64,000 nucleotides of DNA from Microbacterium kyungheense (GCF_006783905.1 NZ_VFPE01000008.1:111734-175733); one strand, 5' to 3'. Counted from the stretch's first letter, positions 16,078 to 26,015 are shown. The notes: generated by a model not told the origin, from the sequence alone. Numbers and translations: made by a program.

Positions 16078-17529
16078 TCAGCGGCCGTTGCGGCCGAGCT
16101 GCGCGGTGATCTCGGTGACCTGGTTGTAGATCGAGCGGCGCTCCTTCATGAGCTCGCTGATCTTCTTGTACGCGTACATGACCGTGGTGTGGTCGCGGTT
16201 GCCGAACAGCTGCCCGATCTTCGGCAGCGACAGGCTCGTACGCTCGCGACACAGATACATGGCGATCTGCCGGGCGGTGGCGACCGACTGCGACCGGCTC
16301 GAGCCGTAGAGGTCGTCGACGGTCAGCTTGAAGTACTGCGCGGTCGCCGTGATGATGTCGGTCGGCGAGACGACGTTGGCGTCGTCCTGGTCGACGATGT
16401 CGCGCAGCACCGTCTGGGCGAGCGACATGTCGAGCGTCGAGCGGTTGAGGCTCGCGAACGCCGAGACGCGGATGAGGGCGCCCTCGAGCTCACGGATGTT
16501 GCTGGAGACGACGGTGGCGATGTACTCGAGCACCTCGTCCGGGATGTGCAGCCGCTCGGACTGCGCCTTCTTGCGGAGGATCGCGATGCGCGTCTCGAGG
16601 TCGGGCGCCTGGACGTCGGTGATGAGGCCCCACTCGAAGCGGCTGCGCATGCGGTCCTCGAAGCCGGTGAGGTGCTTCGGCGGCACATCGCTCGTGATCA
16701 CGACCTGCTTGTCGTGGTCATGCAGCTGGTTGAAGGTGTGGAAGAACGCCTCCTGCGTCTCGGCGCGGCCCTGCAGGAACTGGATGTCGTCGATCAGGAG
16801 GATGTCGACGTCCCGGTACCGCGCCTGGAACGCCGAACCCCGGTTGTTGGCGATCGAGTTGATGAAGTCGTTGGTGAACTCTTCGCTCGAGACGTAGCGC
16901 ACGCGGATGCCCGCATAGAGGCTGAGTGCGTAGTCGCCGATCGCATGGAGAAGGTGGGTCTTGCCCAGGCCAGAGTCGCCGTAGATGAACAGCGGGTTGT
17001 ACGCCTTCGCCGGCGCCTCGGCGACCGCGACCGCCGCGGCATGCGCGAAGCGGTTGGACTGGCCGATGACGAAGTTGTCGAAGGTGTACTTCGGGTTGAG
17101 CCGCGTGTCGCTGCGTGAGGCGGACGCGGTGTCGACCGGCTCCTCGAGCGGCGGGCGCCCGATCGGCGAGCCGAGCGGCGCCGTCGCCGCGGCCGGTGCC
17201 GGCGCCGCGTTCATCTGGATCGGGATGGGAGCGGTGAGGTGGGCGTCCGCCAGATCCGGGTTGACCACGACGCGGAACGTGGATGCCGCGTTCTCGGCAC
17301 CCTGCTCGGCCCGGGACAGCGCCTCGAGGATCGGCGCGCGCATGCGCTTGGTGAACTGGGCGGCGGTGAGGTCGTTCGGCACATCCAGATAGAGGGTGCC
17401 GCCCATGACCCCCTGCGGCACCGCGAGGTTCAGGAACCCGTGAAGCTGAGGGGTGATGCGCTCATCACGCGCAAGCTCGTCCAGAACGGCCGCCCAGACC
17501 GGAACATCTGGAATCTCGTGCGGTGACAT
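16078..17529 (-). CDS. dnaA: Chromosomal replication initiator DnaA
   Basis: 483 residues from the ATG at 17529 (MSPHEIPDVPVW), chosen because the conserved domain I begins there; upstream codons look non-conserved. Domain I is about 5-85, a Pro/Ala-rich linker about 100-150, and AAA+ domain III has Walker A GDSGLGKTH (about 182-190) and Walker B ILLIDDIQFL. Domain IV shows the DnaA signature GNRDHTTVMYAYKKI. It binds boxes in the adjacent gap and melts the origin. A perfect box, TGTGGATAA, lies 58 bp upstream of this start, suggesting autoregulation. Confidence 0.97.
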   Translation of the reverse strand: MSPHEIPDVPVWAAVLDELARDERITPQLHGFLNLAVPQGVMGGTLYLDVPNDLTAAQFTKRMRAPILEALSRAEQGAENAASTFRVVVNPDLADAHLTAPIPIQMNAAPAPAAATAPLGSPIGRPPLEEPVDTASASRSDTRLNPKYTFDNFVIGQSNRFAHAAAVAVAEAPAKAYNPLFIYGDSGLGKTHLLHAIGDYALSLYAGIRVRYVSSEEFTNDFINSIANNRGSAFQARYRDVDILLIDDIQFLQGRAETQEAFFHTFNQLHDHDKQVVITSDVPPKHLTGFEDRMRSRFEWGLITDVQAPDLETRIAILRKKAQSERLHIPDEVLEYIATVVSSNIRELEGALIRVSAFASLNRSTLDMSLAQTVLRDIVDQDDANVVSPTDIITATAQYFKLTVDDLYGSSRSQSVATARQIAMYLCRERTSLSLPKIGQLFGNRDHTTVMYAYKKISELMKERRSIYNQVTEITAQLGRNGR

Positions 17530-17852
17530 GGCCCCCCCGGGTTGTTGATGACTCCTCCGGATGACGCGGAAACGTCGGCCCGAGCCTGTGGATAACTGCC
17601 GGAGCAACGCTAGTCAGCGAGCGGCGCCTGAGCAAACCCCACTGTGGACGACCGCGGCGTGTCCCTACCGACCCGGCGACGGTACGCGGGGCATAATTAC
17701 GGGTTCGCCCGGCTCGGTTTGAGTTCTGGGGCGTCTCGACGTAGCCTTAATCGGTTGACTTATGCCCACTGGACCCAAAGTCTCAGGGCAGTCCTCCTGT
17801 ACACGCGTCCCCGGTCGAGCGTCCCGGTGACCCCTGATCGGAAGTAATCCTC
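17530..17852. promoter_or_regulatory. Divergent dnaA-rpmH promoter region
   Basis: This 323-bp gap holds a perfect DnaA box (TGTGGATAA, 17587-17595), a weaker TGTGGACGA (17643-17651), a CATAAT element (17689-17694) and a TTGACT hexamer (17755-17760) facing rpmH. The two divergent promoters must lie here, but exact start sites cannot be assigned. No gene is seen. Confidence 0.6.
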
Positions 17853-17990
17853 ATGAGCAAGCGCACCTTCCAGCCCAACAACCGCCGCCGCGCCAAGAAG
17901 CACGGCTTCCGCGCCCGCATGCGCACGCGCGCCGGCCGCAGCATCCTCTCGGCTCGCCGCGCCAAGGGGCGCACCGAGCTCTCGGCCTGA
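17853..17990 (+). CDS. rpmH: 50S ribosomal protein L34
   Basis: 45 residues, MSKRTFQPNNRRRAKKHGFR onward, ending RRAKGRTELSA. This is the canonical L34 sequence and length, and the protein is a component of the large ribosomal subunit. It is divergent from dnaA and immediately followed by rnpA (8-bp gap), the near-universal rpmH-rnpA operon. Confidence 0.98.
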   Translation: MSKRTFQPNNRRRAKKHGFRARMRTRAGRSILSARRAKGRTELSA

Positions 17991-17998
17991 GCCGAGCG

Positions 17999-18334
17999 GT
18001 GCTCGCGAGGGCGAACCGACTCACCCGCGGCGCGGATTACAAGGCCGTCGTCCGTCGGGGTCGTCGTTGTGCCGGAGCGCATACCGTCACCTATGTGAGC
18101 CGCGTCGAGACCGATGGTCCGGCGCGGTTCGGCTTCATCGTGAGCCGCCAGGTCGGCGGCGCTGTCGTGCGCAACTCTGTGCGCCGGCGGCTCAAAGCGC
18201 TCTGCTACGAGTCCCTCGGTGCGGTCTCGCCCGGCAACGACATCGTGATCCGCGCCCTCCCGACCGCCGCGTCGGCGTCCTTCGCCGACCTGCGTGCCGA
18301 TGTCGAGAAGTGCCTCGCACGGAGGCCGGCATGA
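17999..18334 (+). CDS. rnpA: Ribonuclease P protein component
   Basis: 111 residues from a GTG start at 17999. It carries the RNase P protein signature RNSVRRRLKAL (about 58-68) after the FGFIVSRQVGGAVVRN motif. It binds the catalytic RNA subunit and assists 5' maturation of tRNAs. The stop overlaps the yidD start by ATGA. Confidence 0.96.
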   Translation: MLARANRLTRGADYKAVVRRGRRCAGAHTVTYVSRVETDGPARFGFIVSRQVGGAVVRNSVRRRLKALCYESLGAVSPGNDIVIRALPTAASASFADLRADVEKCLARRPA

Positions 18335-18687
18335 GCGTGCTCCCGGCCTACGCGCTCGGCGACGCCGAGTTCGTGGCATCCGATGCCCTCCGCAGCGTTC
18401 CGCTGCTCCCCCGGAACGCCGTCCTCGCGTTCCTGCACGGCTACCGTGCGACGATCTCGCACACCTACGGCGACGTCTGCAAGTACTACCCGTCGTGCTC
18501 GGCCTACGCGGTCGGCGCGGTCCAGCAGCACGGTGCGGTCGTCGGGTCGGCGCTCACCGTCGCGCGCATCGCACGGTGCCACCCCTGGGCTGCCGGCGGC
18601 GTCGATGACGTCCCGCCCCACAAGCACTTCCGGCACGCACTGACCCGCCACGGGTTCGTCGTGCCTGCCCCCACAGGAAAGGACTGA
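18331..18687 (+). CDS. yidD: Membrane protein insertion efficiency factor YidD
   Basis: 118 residues from the ATG at 18331, which overlaps the rnpA stop by four bases. It contains the YidD core FLHGYRATISHTYGDVCKYY followed by PSCSAYAVGAVQQHG and RIARCHPW, including the conserved Cys residues. The family is a small membrane-associated protein that aids YidC-dependent insertion. The adjacent yidC, 8 bp downstream, supports this. Confidence 0.94.
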   Translation: MSVLPAYALGDAEFVASDALRSVPLLPRNAVLAFLHGYRATISHTYGDVCKYYPSCSAYAVGAVQQHGAVVGSALTVARIARCHPWAAGGVDDVPPHKHFRHALTRHGFVVPAPTGKD

Positions 18688-18695
18688 TCCACCGC

Positions 18696-19838
18696 ATGGA
18701 TCTCTTCACGGCGCTGGCCGCCACCCCGACGCCCAGCCCCTCGCCCGCGGCAGGCGGTGGGTTCGATCTGCTCGGCACTATCCTGTGGCCGCTCAAGTGG
18801 CTCGTCGAGCTCGTGCTCGTGGCGTGGCACTGGCTGTTCTCTGCGATCGGCCTGCCGCCGGCCGACGGACTCACGTGGGTGCTCTCGATCATCGGCCTGG
18901 TCATCGTCGTCCGCTCCGCGATGATCCCCCTGTTCGTGCGCCAGATCAAGAGTCAGCGCAAGATGATGGAAATCGCTCCTGAACTGCGAAAAGTCCAGGA
19001 GAAGTACAAGGGCAAGCGCGACCAGCTGTCTCGTGAGGCGATGAGCCGCGAGACCATGGCGCTGTACAAGAAGCACGGCACGACGCCGGTGTCGAGCTGT
19101 CTTCCGCTGCTGGTGCAGATGCCCGTGTTCTTCGCGCTGTACAGCGTGCTCAACGACGTCGCCAAGCACGCCGTCGCCGGCATCGGCGGCGTGGGCCTGC
19201 TCAACGCCGAGCTCACGCAGGAGTTCTACAACGCCAAGCTGTTCGGCGTCGCCTCGCTGCACGAGACGCTCATCCAGGCCTTCCAGACCGGCAACACCCC
19301 GGCGATCATCATCCTCATCACGCTCGTCGTGCTCATGATCGCGTCGCAGTTCTTCACCCAGCTGCAGATCATCTCGAAGAACCTCTCGCCCGAAGCGAAG
19401 ACCGGCCAGGCGTACCAGATGCAGCGCATCATGCTGTTCATCCTGCCGCTCGGCTTCATCTTCTCGGGTGTGTTCTTCCCGCTCGGTGTCGTCATCTACT
19501 GGTTCATCTCGAACCTGTGGACGATGGGCCAGCAGTTCCTCGTCATCCGAGAGATGCCCACCCCCGGCTCCGAAGCCGCGAAGGAGCGCGAAGAGCGCCT
19601 GGCACGCAAGGGCAAGGCGATCGACGCATCCGGCAAGGTCGTCCCGATGGAGAAGTACCTCGCCGAGCAGCAGCGGCTGTACGAAGAGGCCGAGCGCGCC
19701 AAGGCCGCCGCTCCCAAGCGCCAGCAGCCGGTGAGCAAGCAGCGCGCGAAGAAGCAGTCGCAGAAGGGCCAGCCCGGCGGTTCCGCCGGCGGCACGAACG
19801 CCTCCGGTCAGGCCGGCGGCTCCGGCACGGCATCCTGA
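18696..19838 (+). CDS. yidC: Membrane protein insertase YidC
   Basis: 380 residues, the short Gram-positive/actinobacterial Oxa1 type. About five membrane spans are visible, with the conserved groove Arg in VVRSAMIPLFVRQ (about residue 71), a cytosolic coiled-coil (QRKMMEIAPELRKVQEKYKG) and the VSSCLPLLVQMPVFFALYSV span. The C-terminus is a basic Gln/Lys/Gly-rich tail likely to contact ribosomes. It inserts membrane proteins alone or with SecYEG. Confidence 0.96.
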   Translation: MDLFTALAATPTPSPSPAAGGGFDLLGTILWPLKWLVELVLVAWHWLFSAIGLPPADGLTWVLSIIGLVIVVRSAMIPLFVRQIKSQRKMMEIAPELRKVQEKYKGKRDQLSREAMSRETMALYKKHGTTPVSSCLPLLVQMPVFFALYSVLNDVAKHAVAGIGGVGLLNAELTQEFYNAKLFGVASLHETLIQAFQTGNTPAIIILITLVVLMIASQFFTQLQIISKNLSPEAKTGQAYQMQRIMLFILPLGFIFSGVFFPLGVVIYWFISNLWTMGQQFLVIREMPTPGSEAAKEREERLARKGKAIDASGKVVPMEKYLAEQQRLYEEAERAKAAAPKRQQPVSKQRAKKQSQKGQPGGSAGGTNASGQAGGSGTAS

Positions 19839-19885
19839 CGACCGCTGCGTCGGCTACTCCCCTGATCCGAAGACGAGGACACGTC

Positions 19886-20404
19886 ATGACCACCTCCCCT
19901 GAGCTCGCCTCCGCCGAGCAGCGCCACGACCGCGCCCCCGCGACGGTCGAGGAACTCGAGCAGGAAGGCGATGTCGCCGCAGACTTCCTCGAGGGTCTGC
20001 TCGACATCGCCGACATCGACGGCGACCTGGACCTCGACGTGCGGGCCGGCCGCGCCTACGTCTCGGTCGAGGCTCCTGCCGGTGGATCGGTCGCCCTGAT
20101 CGCTGCGCCCGATACCGTGCAGGCGCTCCAGGAGCTCACGCGCATCGCGGTGCAGAATCGGACCGGGCGCTTCTCGCGCCTGATCCTCGACATCGGCGGC
20201 TCGCGCGACGCGCGCCAGCACCAGCTCGAGGCTCTCGTCGACCGTGCGATCGCCCGCATCGACGAGGGCGCCTCGCAGGCGTCACTCCCCGCGATGTCGA
20301 GCTACGAGCGCAAGGTCGTGCATGACATCGTCGCCGACCGCGGCTTCGTGTCGGAGTCGTACGGTGAGGGCGCCGACCGCCACACCGTGATCCGTCGCGG
20401 CTGA
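19886..20404 (+). CDS. jag: Jag/KhpB-like R3H-domain RNA-binding protein
   Basis: 172 residues from the ATG at 19886. The N-terminal ~25 residues are acidic and disordered. A KH-like region (about 30-105) with DLDLDVRAGRAYVSVEAP and QNRTGRFSRLILDI follows. A C-terminal R3H domain has SSYERKVVHDIVADRGFVSESYGEG and ends RHTVIRRG. It is conserved between yidC and rsmG in actinobacteria and binds RNA as a KhpA partner in other bacteria. The 24-bp gap to rsmG suggests co-transcription. Confidence 0.92.
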   Translation: MTTSPELASAEQRHDRAPATVEELEQEGDVAADFLEGLLDIADIDGDLDLDVRAGRAYVSVEAPAGGSVALIAAPDTVQALQELTRIAVQNRTGRFSRLILDIGGSRDARQHQLEALVDRAIARIDEGASQASLPAMSSYERKVVHDIVADRGFVSESYGEGADRHTVIRRG

Positions 20405-20427
20405 CGCGCGGTTCACGGAGAGCATCG

Positions 20428-21051
20428 ATGATCGAGATCGAGCAGGAGCCCGCCGCCGCCGCCGAGATCTTCGGGGACCGTCTCGAACTTGCACGCCGGT
20501 TCGCCGACGCGCTCGGACAGCACGGTGAAGAGCGCGGCCTCATCGGCCCGCTCGAGCCGCCCCGCCTGTGGTCGCGGCACATCCTGAACAGCGCCGTCAT
20601 CGCGCCGCTGTTCTCGGGACGCGTCGGCGATGTCGGCTCGGGTGCCGGGCTGCCCGGCCTGGTGCTGGCCATCGCGCGCCCGGATGTCGAGTGGGTGCTC
20701 ATCGAGCCGATGGAGCGCCGTGTGGCGTGGCTGTCGGAGCAGGCATCGGAGCTCGGCCTCGAGAATGTCGAGGTGCTGCGCGCGCGGGCCGAGGACTGGA
20801 AACGCGGACCTTCGTTGGATGCTGTCACCGCGCGTGCGGTGAGTGCGCTGCGCACGCTCGTACCGCTCACCGCTCCCCTGGTGCGCGACAGCGGCGAGCT
20901 GATCCTCCTCAAGGGCACGAGCGCGGGCAACGAGATCGAGGCCGCCGAGAAGCAGCTGCGCAAGTTCAAGGTCACCGACGCCCGCGTCGAAGTGGTGGGC
21001 GAGGGTCTGCTGGACGAGCCCTCGAGGGTGATTCGAGCGACCGTCCGCTGA
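20428..21051 (+). CDS. rsmG: 16S rRNA (guanine527-N7)-methyltransferase RsmG
   Basis: 207 residues with the RsmG fold. The SAM-binding motif is VGDVGSGAGLPGLVLAIARP (about 67-86), followed by LIEPMERRVAWL and a DAVTARAVSAL motif. It methylates G527 of 16S rRNA; loss gives low-level streptomycin resistance in other bacteria. It usually sits directly before parA. Here a terminator and a ~6.9-kb parS-rich gap follow instead. Confidence 0.96.
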   Translation: MIEIEQEPAAAAEIFGDRLELARRFADALGQHGEERGLIGPLEPPRLWSRHILNSAVIAPLFSGRVGDVGSGAGLPGLVLAIARPDVEWVLIEPMERRVAWLSEQASELGLENVEVLRARAEDWKRGPSLDAVTARAVSALRTLVPLTAPLVRDSGELILLKGTSAGNEIEAAEKQLRKFKVTDARVEVVGEGLLDEPSRVIRATVR

Positions 21052-21062
21052 CTGGACCTCTT

Positions 21063-21096
21063 CGCCCCGCTCGTCTCGAGCGGGGCGTTCTTCTTT
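21063..21096 (+). terminator. Rho-independent terminator after rsmG
   Basis: A perfect 11-bp stem CGCCCCGCTCG / CGAGCGGGGCG (21063-21073 with 21077-21087), 3-nt loop, followed by TTCTTCTTT. It lies 12 bp past the rsmG stop and closes the rpmH-rsmG transcription unit. Confidence 0.88.
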
Positions 21097-21714
21097 GGAT
21101 GGTCGGGGCCGCCGTTGTGTGCGCTGACCTGCGTTTTCGTCGAGCTTCGATGGGAGTGAGGCGCAGCGGGGCCGGCCGGGTCGGGGCGCCGTTTCTCCGG
21201 TGTGGGATGCGGCGTCTGTGTCTGGTCAGGCGTCGACGCGTATTCATCTACGCGGGTGTGAGGTGACGGTAGGCCCCGTTGATGGAGAGCTGCGGTGTGG
21301 TGTGTGCGGTGATGTCCTGGGGGGCTGACCGCCTGCGACTGGCCGTGCGACTGCGCTGAGGCAGAGTCGGTCCCGCGCGATCGGCGACGGACTCATCGAC
21401 GCAGCACGCTCGGCGCTGGATACGTCGGGGAACGGAACGGGGCTCGAGGTTGTGAGGTGACCGACTGCGCCGCGTGCACAGGTGCGCGAACTGGTGTCGG
21501 CCGCGTCGAGGATGCCGTCTTCGGTGCCGTCGCCGCGCACGGGTGGTGCACGTCGATCGCGTAGAGCGGCGGTTCCACCGCCGGCGCTGATGGTTCGCTC
21601 GAGGTATTCAGACGCGGCGCCGGGACACAGCCGTCGGCGCTGTCGTCGGCGCAGCTGTCCTCGAAGCGGACGCTCTCCGGTGTGGGGTGAACTCGCGAGC
21701 AGGGTCTCGAACGC

Positions 21715-21728
21715 GTTTCACGTGAAAC
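21715..21728. other. parS: parS site 1
   Basis: Perfect 14-bp palindrome GTTTCACGTGAAAC, the conserved core of bacterial parS bound by ParB. It is the site closest to rsmG and oriC. Confidence 0.93.
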
Positions 21729-22197
21729 AGTGAGCCGTCGGTGCCTGGTCCCACTGACGCCGGAGGGGGTGGGGTTGACAGTGTGGGACCGCGGATGGCG
21801 ACCTCCAGCGGCGACAGATCCGCCGGGCGCGCCCGCTACCGACGGAGTGTCACTCAGCCTGCTAGGGGCGAGGCGTCTGAAGAGGTGTGGACTCCGTTCG
21901 GCTCCCCCGCCGCTGCGCCGGCGTCGCAGAATAGTGCCGGAGTGAGTCACGTGCTGGTGGGAGTCGCGCCACTTGCCGTATCCGCGTCGCGATCGGCATC
22001 GCAGTTCGGCCCGGTGACGTCAAGACTTCTGTATGCGCGCTCGCCTGACGGTAGCTCAACGGTCATCGACCGGTGGCTGATGTGTCACCGCGGCGATCCT
22101 GCCTCGCGGGGTGGGCGGAGAAGTCCACGGTCACGGACGCAACAGTGCGCCGATCGCGTCGGCTGCCTGTATTCACGCGCGGGCTAGGACGCGGGAT

Positions 22198-22211
22198 GTT
22201 TCACGTGAAAC
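22198..22211. other. parS: parS site 2
   Basis: Perfect GTTTCACGTGAAAC palindrome, preceded by GGGAT, 483 bp after site 1. Confidence 0.93.
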
Positions 22212-23020
22212 GGGCGAGCTATGACCTGCCCGTGGATCTCGTCCAGCCCTCACGGGGAACGGTTCGGCGCAACTCCGATCGTCGACGCCCGTCCGAGCGA
22301 TGGTGCTGCCGTCCATGGCGGCGTGCGCATCCGCTGCGGTTCCGATCACGGTCGACTCAGACGGCTGCGGCGACGGCCCGAGCTGCTCGCACAGTTCACC
22401 ACCCAACGATCCCGCTGCGTTCACGCTGCTGATCTTCGAGAACTGTCTTGTTCCGAGCGGCGCGGTGGATGCGCTGGAGCAGTGGTGGGCAGGCCGCCGC
22501 CTCCCCACTCTCCGAGCAAACGTCTCTCCCGGGATTGGTGGTGCCTCGACCGCGACCCGTTCGGTAGATGCGTGATGGTGAACGATCAAGGCCTCACCGC
22601 CCCGGCACCGGTGAAGTCGACGAGGTGCACACAGATCGACAGGCGGCCGGATCGACACATCGGCCGCCGCGTTGTGCCAGCACTTCCGCGACGCACAGAT
22701 CACGGGTTCTCGTGCTCTGGCTTGACTATCGTCTAACTCGACGTGAGACGATATCGCTTCCAGGGTGCCCCGCTCCCTTCGGTAAGCACCGCTACGGGCA
22801 CTGAGTGACGCTGAAGTGACCACACCGAGGGCGCGCTCGTGCGGCGCACCCCCCAGAGCCGTCGGGTGGCAGGGTTCGCGGAGGTGCGTGTCCCTCAAGC
22901 CAAGCCGCGTCCTGTGGGCTGGTGGGATATTGCCGGCCAGCCGAAGCTGTCGGTTGCGTGCGGCCGTGAAGAATCCGTCGGCCGCCCTTCGCACCGACCC
23001 CCCCGCGACAAGCGTCGCGT

Positions 23021-23032
23021 GTTTCACACGTG
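23021..23032. other. Degenerate parS-like sequence
   Basis: GTTTCACACGTG resembles a parS half-site followed by a displaced CACGTG core. The right half is lost, so it may be a decayed parS site. Confidence 0.25.
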
Positions 23033-23184
23033 CCGGTGCCCAGTTGGGAGCTGGGCACCGGCTCGGCCAGACGCCTGATGCACGTGACAGCACGGTCAAG
23101 GTCGACAGGGCACGCCGGTGGTTCAGCATCTGGGTGCATCCGTCGGTCTCTCGTACTCCATGGGGGCCGCGTGACGGGATGCAC

Positions 23185-23198
23185 GTTTCACGTGAAAC
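23185..23198. other. parS: parS site 3
   Basis: Perfect GTTTCACGTGAAAC palindrome. It opens the ~155-bp tandem array described separately. Confidence 0.93.
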
Positions 23199-23339
23199 GC
23201 GATCGCTCGTACTAGGGCGGCCAATCGGAAGGCTCTGTCGGCGAAGGCGACTGGTATTCGCATCCCCAGTTTCGTGCGGCTGTCGGCACGAGTTGCATCT
23301 GCAGGGCTCGGTTGGCTCCTTGGGGATCCGTCGTCGGGT

Positions 23340-23353
23340 GTTTCACGTGAAAC
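23340..23353. other. parS: parS site 4
   Basis: Perfect GTTTCACGTGAAAC palindrome at the start of the second ~155-bp unit. Confidence 0.93.
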
Positions 23354-23619
23354 GCTGGATGCACGAATGGCGGGCCAATCGGGCGGCTCAGTCGGCGACG
23401 GCGACTGGTGTTTGCGCCCGTAGTTTCGTGCGACTCCTGGCACGCGTTGCATCTCCAAGGCTCGGCTGTTTCCGTCGGAATTGTACGCACGGCGGGCCTA
23501 CCGGGCGGCTCTGTAGGCGAAGGTCGCGGATACTCCCGCTAGGGAGTTCTAGCGGCGCCGCGCGGAAAGAGTTGCGCCTGCCGGGCTCGCCCGCCTTCTG
23601 TCCAACCCCCCCTCGGGAT

Positions 23620-23633
23620 GTTTCACGTGAAAC
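23620..23633. other. parS: parS site 5
   Basis: Perfect GTTTCACGTGAAAC palindrome, 280 bp after site 4, with one probable decayed site in between. Confidence 0.93.
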
Positions 23634-23774
23634 GCGACGGGTCGAACGCATGGCGGCGATCCGGGCGCACTGTTGACTTAGCCGGACCGGCACTCGGCAG
23701 GGCGACTTACGCCGTGCCGGAGCGGACTGCATCCTCAGAGCTCGGCTGCCTCGGTGGAGCCCAGTAGTCGCGAT

Positions 23775-23788
23775 GTTTCACGTGAAAC
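23775..23788. other. parS: parS site 6
   Basis: Perfect GTTTCACGTGAAAC palindrome closing the ~155-bp array. A 1.3-kb parS-free stretch follows. Confidence 0.93.
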
Positions 23789-25117
23789 ACGGCGACGCGG
23801 TCGAGTGCGCTGGGGCCGCATCGCACGGTTCCGGCTCGGTCGCCGCGCAGCATGGTAGCGCACGCGGGGGCTCTAACCGTCTGTCGTGCGGGTGAACTCG
23901 CTCTTGCCTACGCAGCTGCGTGTGAGAACTGCCCGGTTGCCCGGCTCGCGCAGGCCCGGCTGAACCGGCGTCGCGACCTGTTCACCGCGGTGCTGTGGCC
24001 GGGGCAATTTGCGGGTTGTTCCGCAGTGCACGCATGTCGTTGTGCGCGTCGAGGGTGCCATCGCAGCCCCCTCTTCGGCTCGGCCCATCCGAGGAAGTGC
24101 GCATGCTGAATCTCGAAGCCAAGAGACCATCCGGACTGCCGATGCCAGCTTCGTCCCTGTTGGCTCGTTGGCCAGCCTTTGACCGTGATTCGATCGGGTT
24201 GACGAGCACCGCGCGACCACGCCGGCATCGTCAGCGTGCGACTTCACTGAGGACGTCGATGTTGCAATCCCGAACTCTGCCGGAGTGCTGGGCGGCGCGA
24301 GCGGTGGTGTGCAGTGCGGGATCGGTGCAGGTGGCGAAGTCTCGCTCATCTTGGCGATGTGTGCTCCTCGCTATGCGTCGCCCCTGATCGCCACACAGCT
24401 CCCACCTCCTGCGGATGTTGGGGTGGGCGGCGTTCCAATCTGTGCGCCCTGCGGCTACTGCGCGCAGAGGACACACGGGGCACAGGTCTCCCTTACTACC
24501 CCGCCGCCCCCCGAAGCCCACGGCGTACCCTCCTTCTTGGCGTTGCACCGGGAGTCGCCGCATGGGGGTGGCGTTCCACACGTCCTGCACCCGAGTACGA
24601 CATGACGTGGATCACAGGGGTAAGCGAGGCCTGTGCGGCGTTGGGACAGCGGATATTGGTGGTCCGCGCGTGCCCTGGAGACACTGTCGCAACGTGGAGG
24701 GTGCTCCTGCTCGCACTGTTCGTCCTGCAGAACTGGTCCGACGCAGCAGTGGTTCTTCCGACTGCAGGGTCGGCTGGCACGCGAACGAGATGTGTCGCTC
24801 GGGACGACGTCTCCACTCCTACGGCTCGCCGCGGTTCACCAAGTCCTCGAGACCTCCGCCGGCTTCCAGGGTATTGCGTTGCTCGAGGGTGGCCGTGGCG
24901 TCGCGGCGGGGATCTGGGGCGGTGATGGTCGGACGGTTGCCACGAGTGGCGCAATCGCGGTGGGTGTGCCGACGGACACCGCCATGCGGAGCCCGTGTGG
25001 TTCCTACAGACACCGCCAGCTCAGTCGCGCGATGCCGCGGCGTTCCGTCGGCGATGGCGATGGAGCCATTTACCCAGCCGGTGGCTCGTTCCGGACGGCC
25101 GACTGACCATGCTCGAT

Positions 25118-25131
25118 GTTTCACGTGAAAC
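25118..25131. other. parS: parS site 7
   Basis: Perfect GTTTCACGTGAAAC palindrome, extended by one matching base pair on each side (T on the left, A on the right) and by a further A/T pair beyond. Confidence 0.93.
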
Positions 25132-25724
25132 ATGGAGCGCTCCGGGTGAGGCGCCAGCCTCTCGGCGGCAAAGCCCAGAGCCGAGGGAGCGACAGCGGGC
25201 TTCGTTGTGTCAGTGGCGAGTTTGTGCCCGTCCGAGCGCGGGCTACTCACCCCGGGGCCTTTAGCTGTTCACGCGACTGCCGTAACCCGGCAAGTCCGGC
25301 CGTCTCCGCGGCTTGAAGCGACTGGGCGCAGTCATCTCCACGGCTCGAGCCGCCGAGGTGGATAGCGGCGTCGAGGGCACCAGGCGGTGCCATCAACGCT
25401 AGGTCGTGTCGGCGTGATGCGAGAGCTCCCGCCAAGGCCAGGGTGTCCCCCGCTCGGTTGAGCGTTGGGGGCGACGCGACTAAGTCGGCCGTGGGCGAAC
25501 TCATGGTTGACGGCGTGCCGCCGGCGTTCTGGGCGCTACGAACATTGGGCTTCAGAGGAAGCGGGCGAGGAACCGGATGGCCTGCCGATTGTGAGAAACA
25601 TCGAAGGATGCCGGTAACGACCGGCGCCTGCCGGAGCCATGCGCACGGGCAACGACGGTGACGACCTCGATTGGCGCCGCACGATCCGCCTACGGCCAAG
25701 GTCGATGTCTCGGTCGACGCGCAT

Positions 25725-25738
25725 GTTTCACGTGAAAC
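25725..25738. other. parS: parS site 8
   Basis: Perfect GTTTCACGTGAAAC palindrome, 607 bp after site 7. Confidence 0.93.
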
Positions 25739-26001
25739 GTGTGTACCGCAGCCACCGGTTGCGGCGTCATGGCTTGGCCTGTTCTGCGGTGTTGCAGGTT
25801 GATGCCGACCTACGACCAGGTCCCTCGCAGCCACGCCGCGGAGGCTGCCCCGGTGTGATCATCGCTGTGCCTCTCGGGTTGTAGTGAAGCTGTCCATCCG
25901 TGAGCCGCGGGACGCCGGGGGTTGCTATCACCATTGACACGCGGTCGCCCCCGTCGACTCTCCACGGCGGGGCCTGCAGGGATAGCGCGGAATCACGGGA
26001 T

Positions 26002-26015
26002 GTTTCACGTGAAAC
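26002..26015. other. parS: parS site 9
   Basis: Perfect GTTTCACGTGAAAC palindrome flanked by T and A. The word GGGCGGCCAATCG of the ~155-bp array recurs 50 bp downstream at 26052-26064. Confidence 0.93.

Larger units (their letters stand above)
23185..23788. repeat. Tandem array of ~155-bp parS-containing units
   Basis: Units begin at parS sites 23185, 23340 and 23620 and are closed by 23775. Spacings 23185-23340 and 23620-23775 are both 155 bp. Internal landmarks recur at matching offsets: CCAATCGG at 23221 and 23375 with a diverged copy near 23497, and TTGCATCT at 23293 and 23447 with diverged copies at 23572 and 23728. A further boundary at about 23468 (GTTTCCGTCGGAAT) looks like a mutated parS. 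Units 1 and 2 are clearly homologous by eye; units 3 and 4 are heavily diverged. Confidence 0.72.

Noticed and set aside
22173..23129. 318-codon minus-strand open frame
   Set aside because: Composition is unlike any neighbouring protein, it has no motif or ribosome-binding site, and it runs over a parS site at its end. Not supported as a gene.
23185..23788. CRISPR-like spaced palindromes (parS with spacers)
   Set aside because: The repeated element is the parS palindrome, spacers are about 140 bp and themselves similar, and cas genes are absent.
24314..25128. Overlapping plus-strand open frames of about 160-240 codons
   Set aside because: Several frames are open at once, none shows family features or conserved codon pattern, and none has a good start signal.
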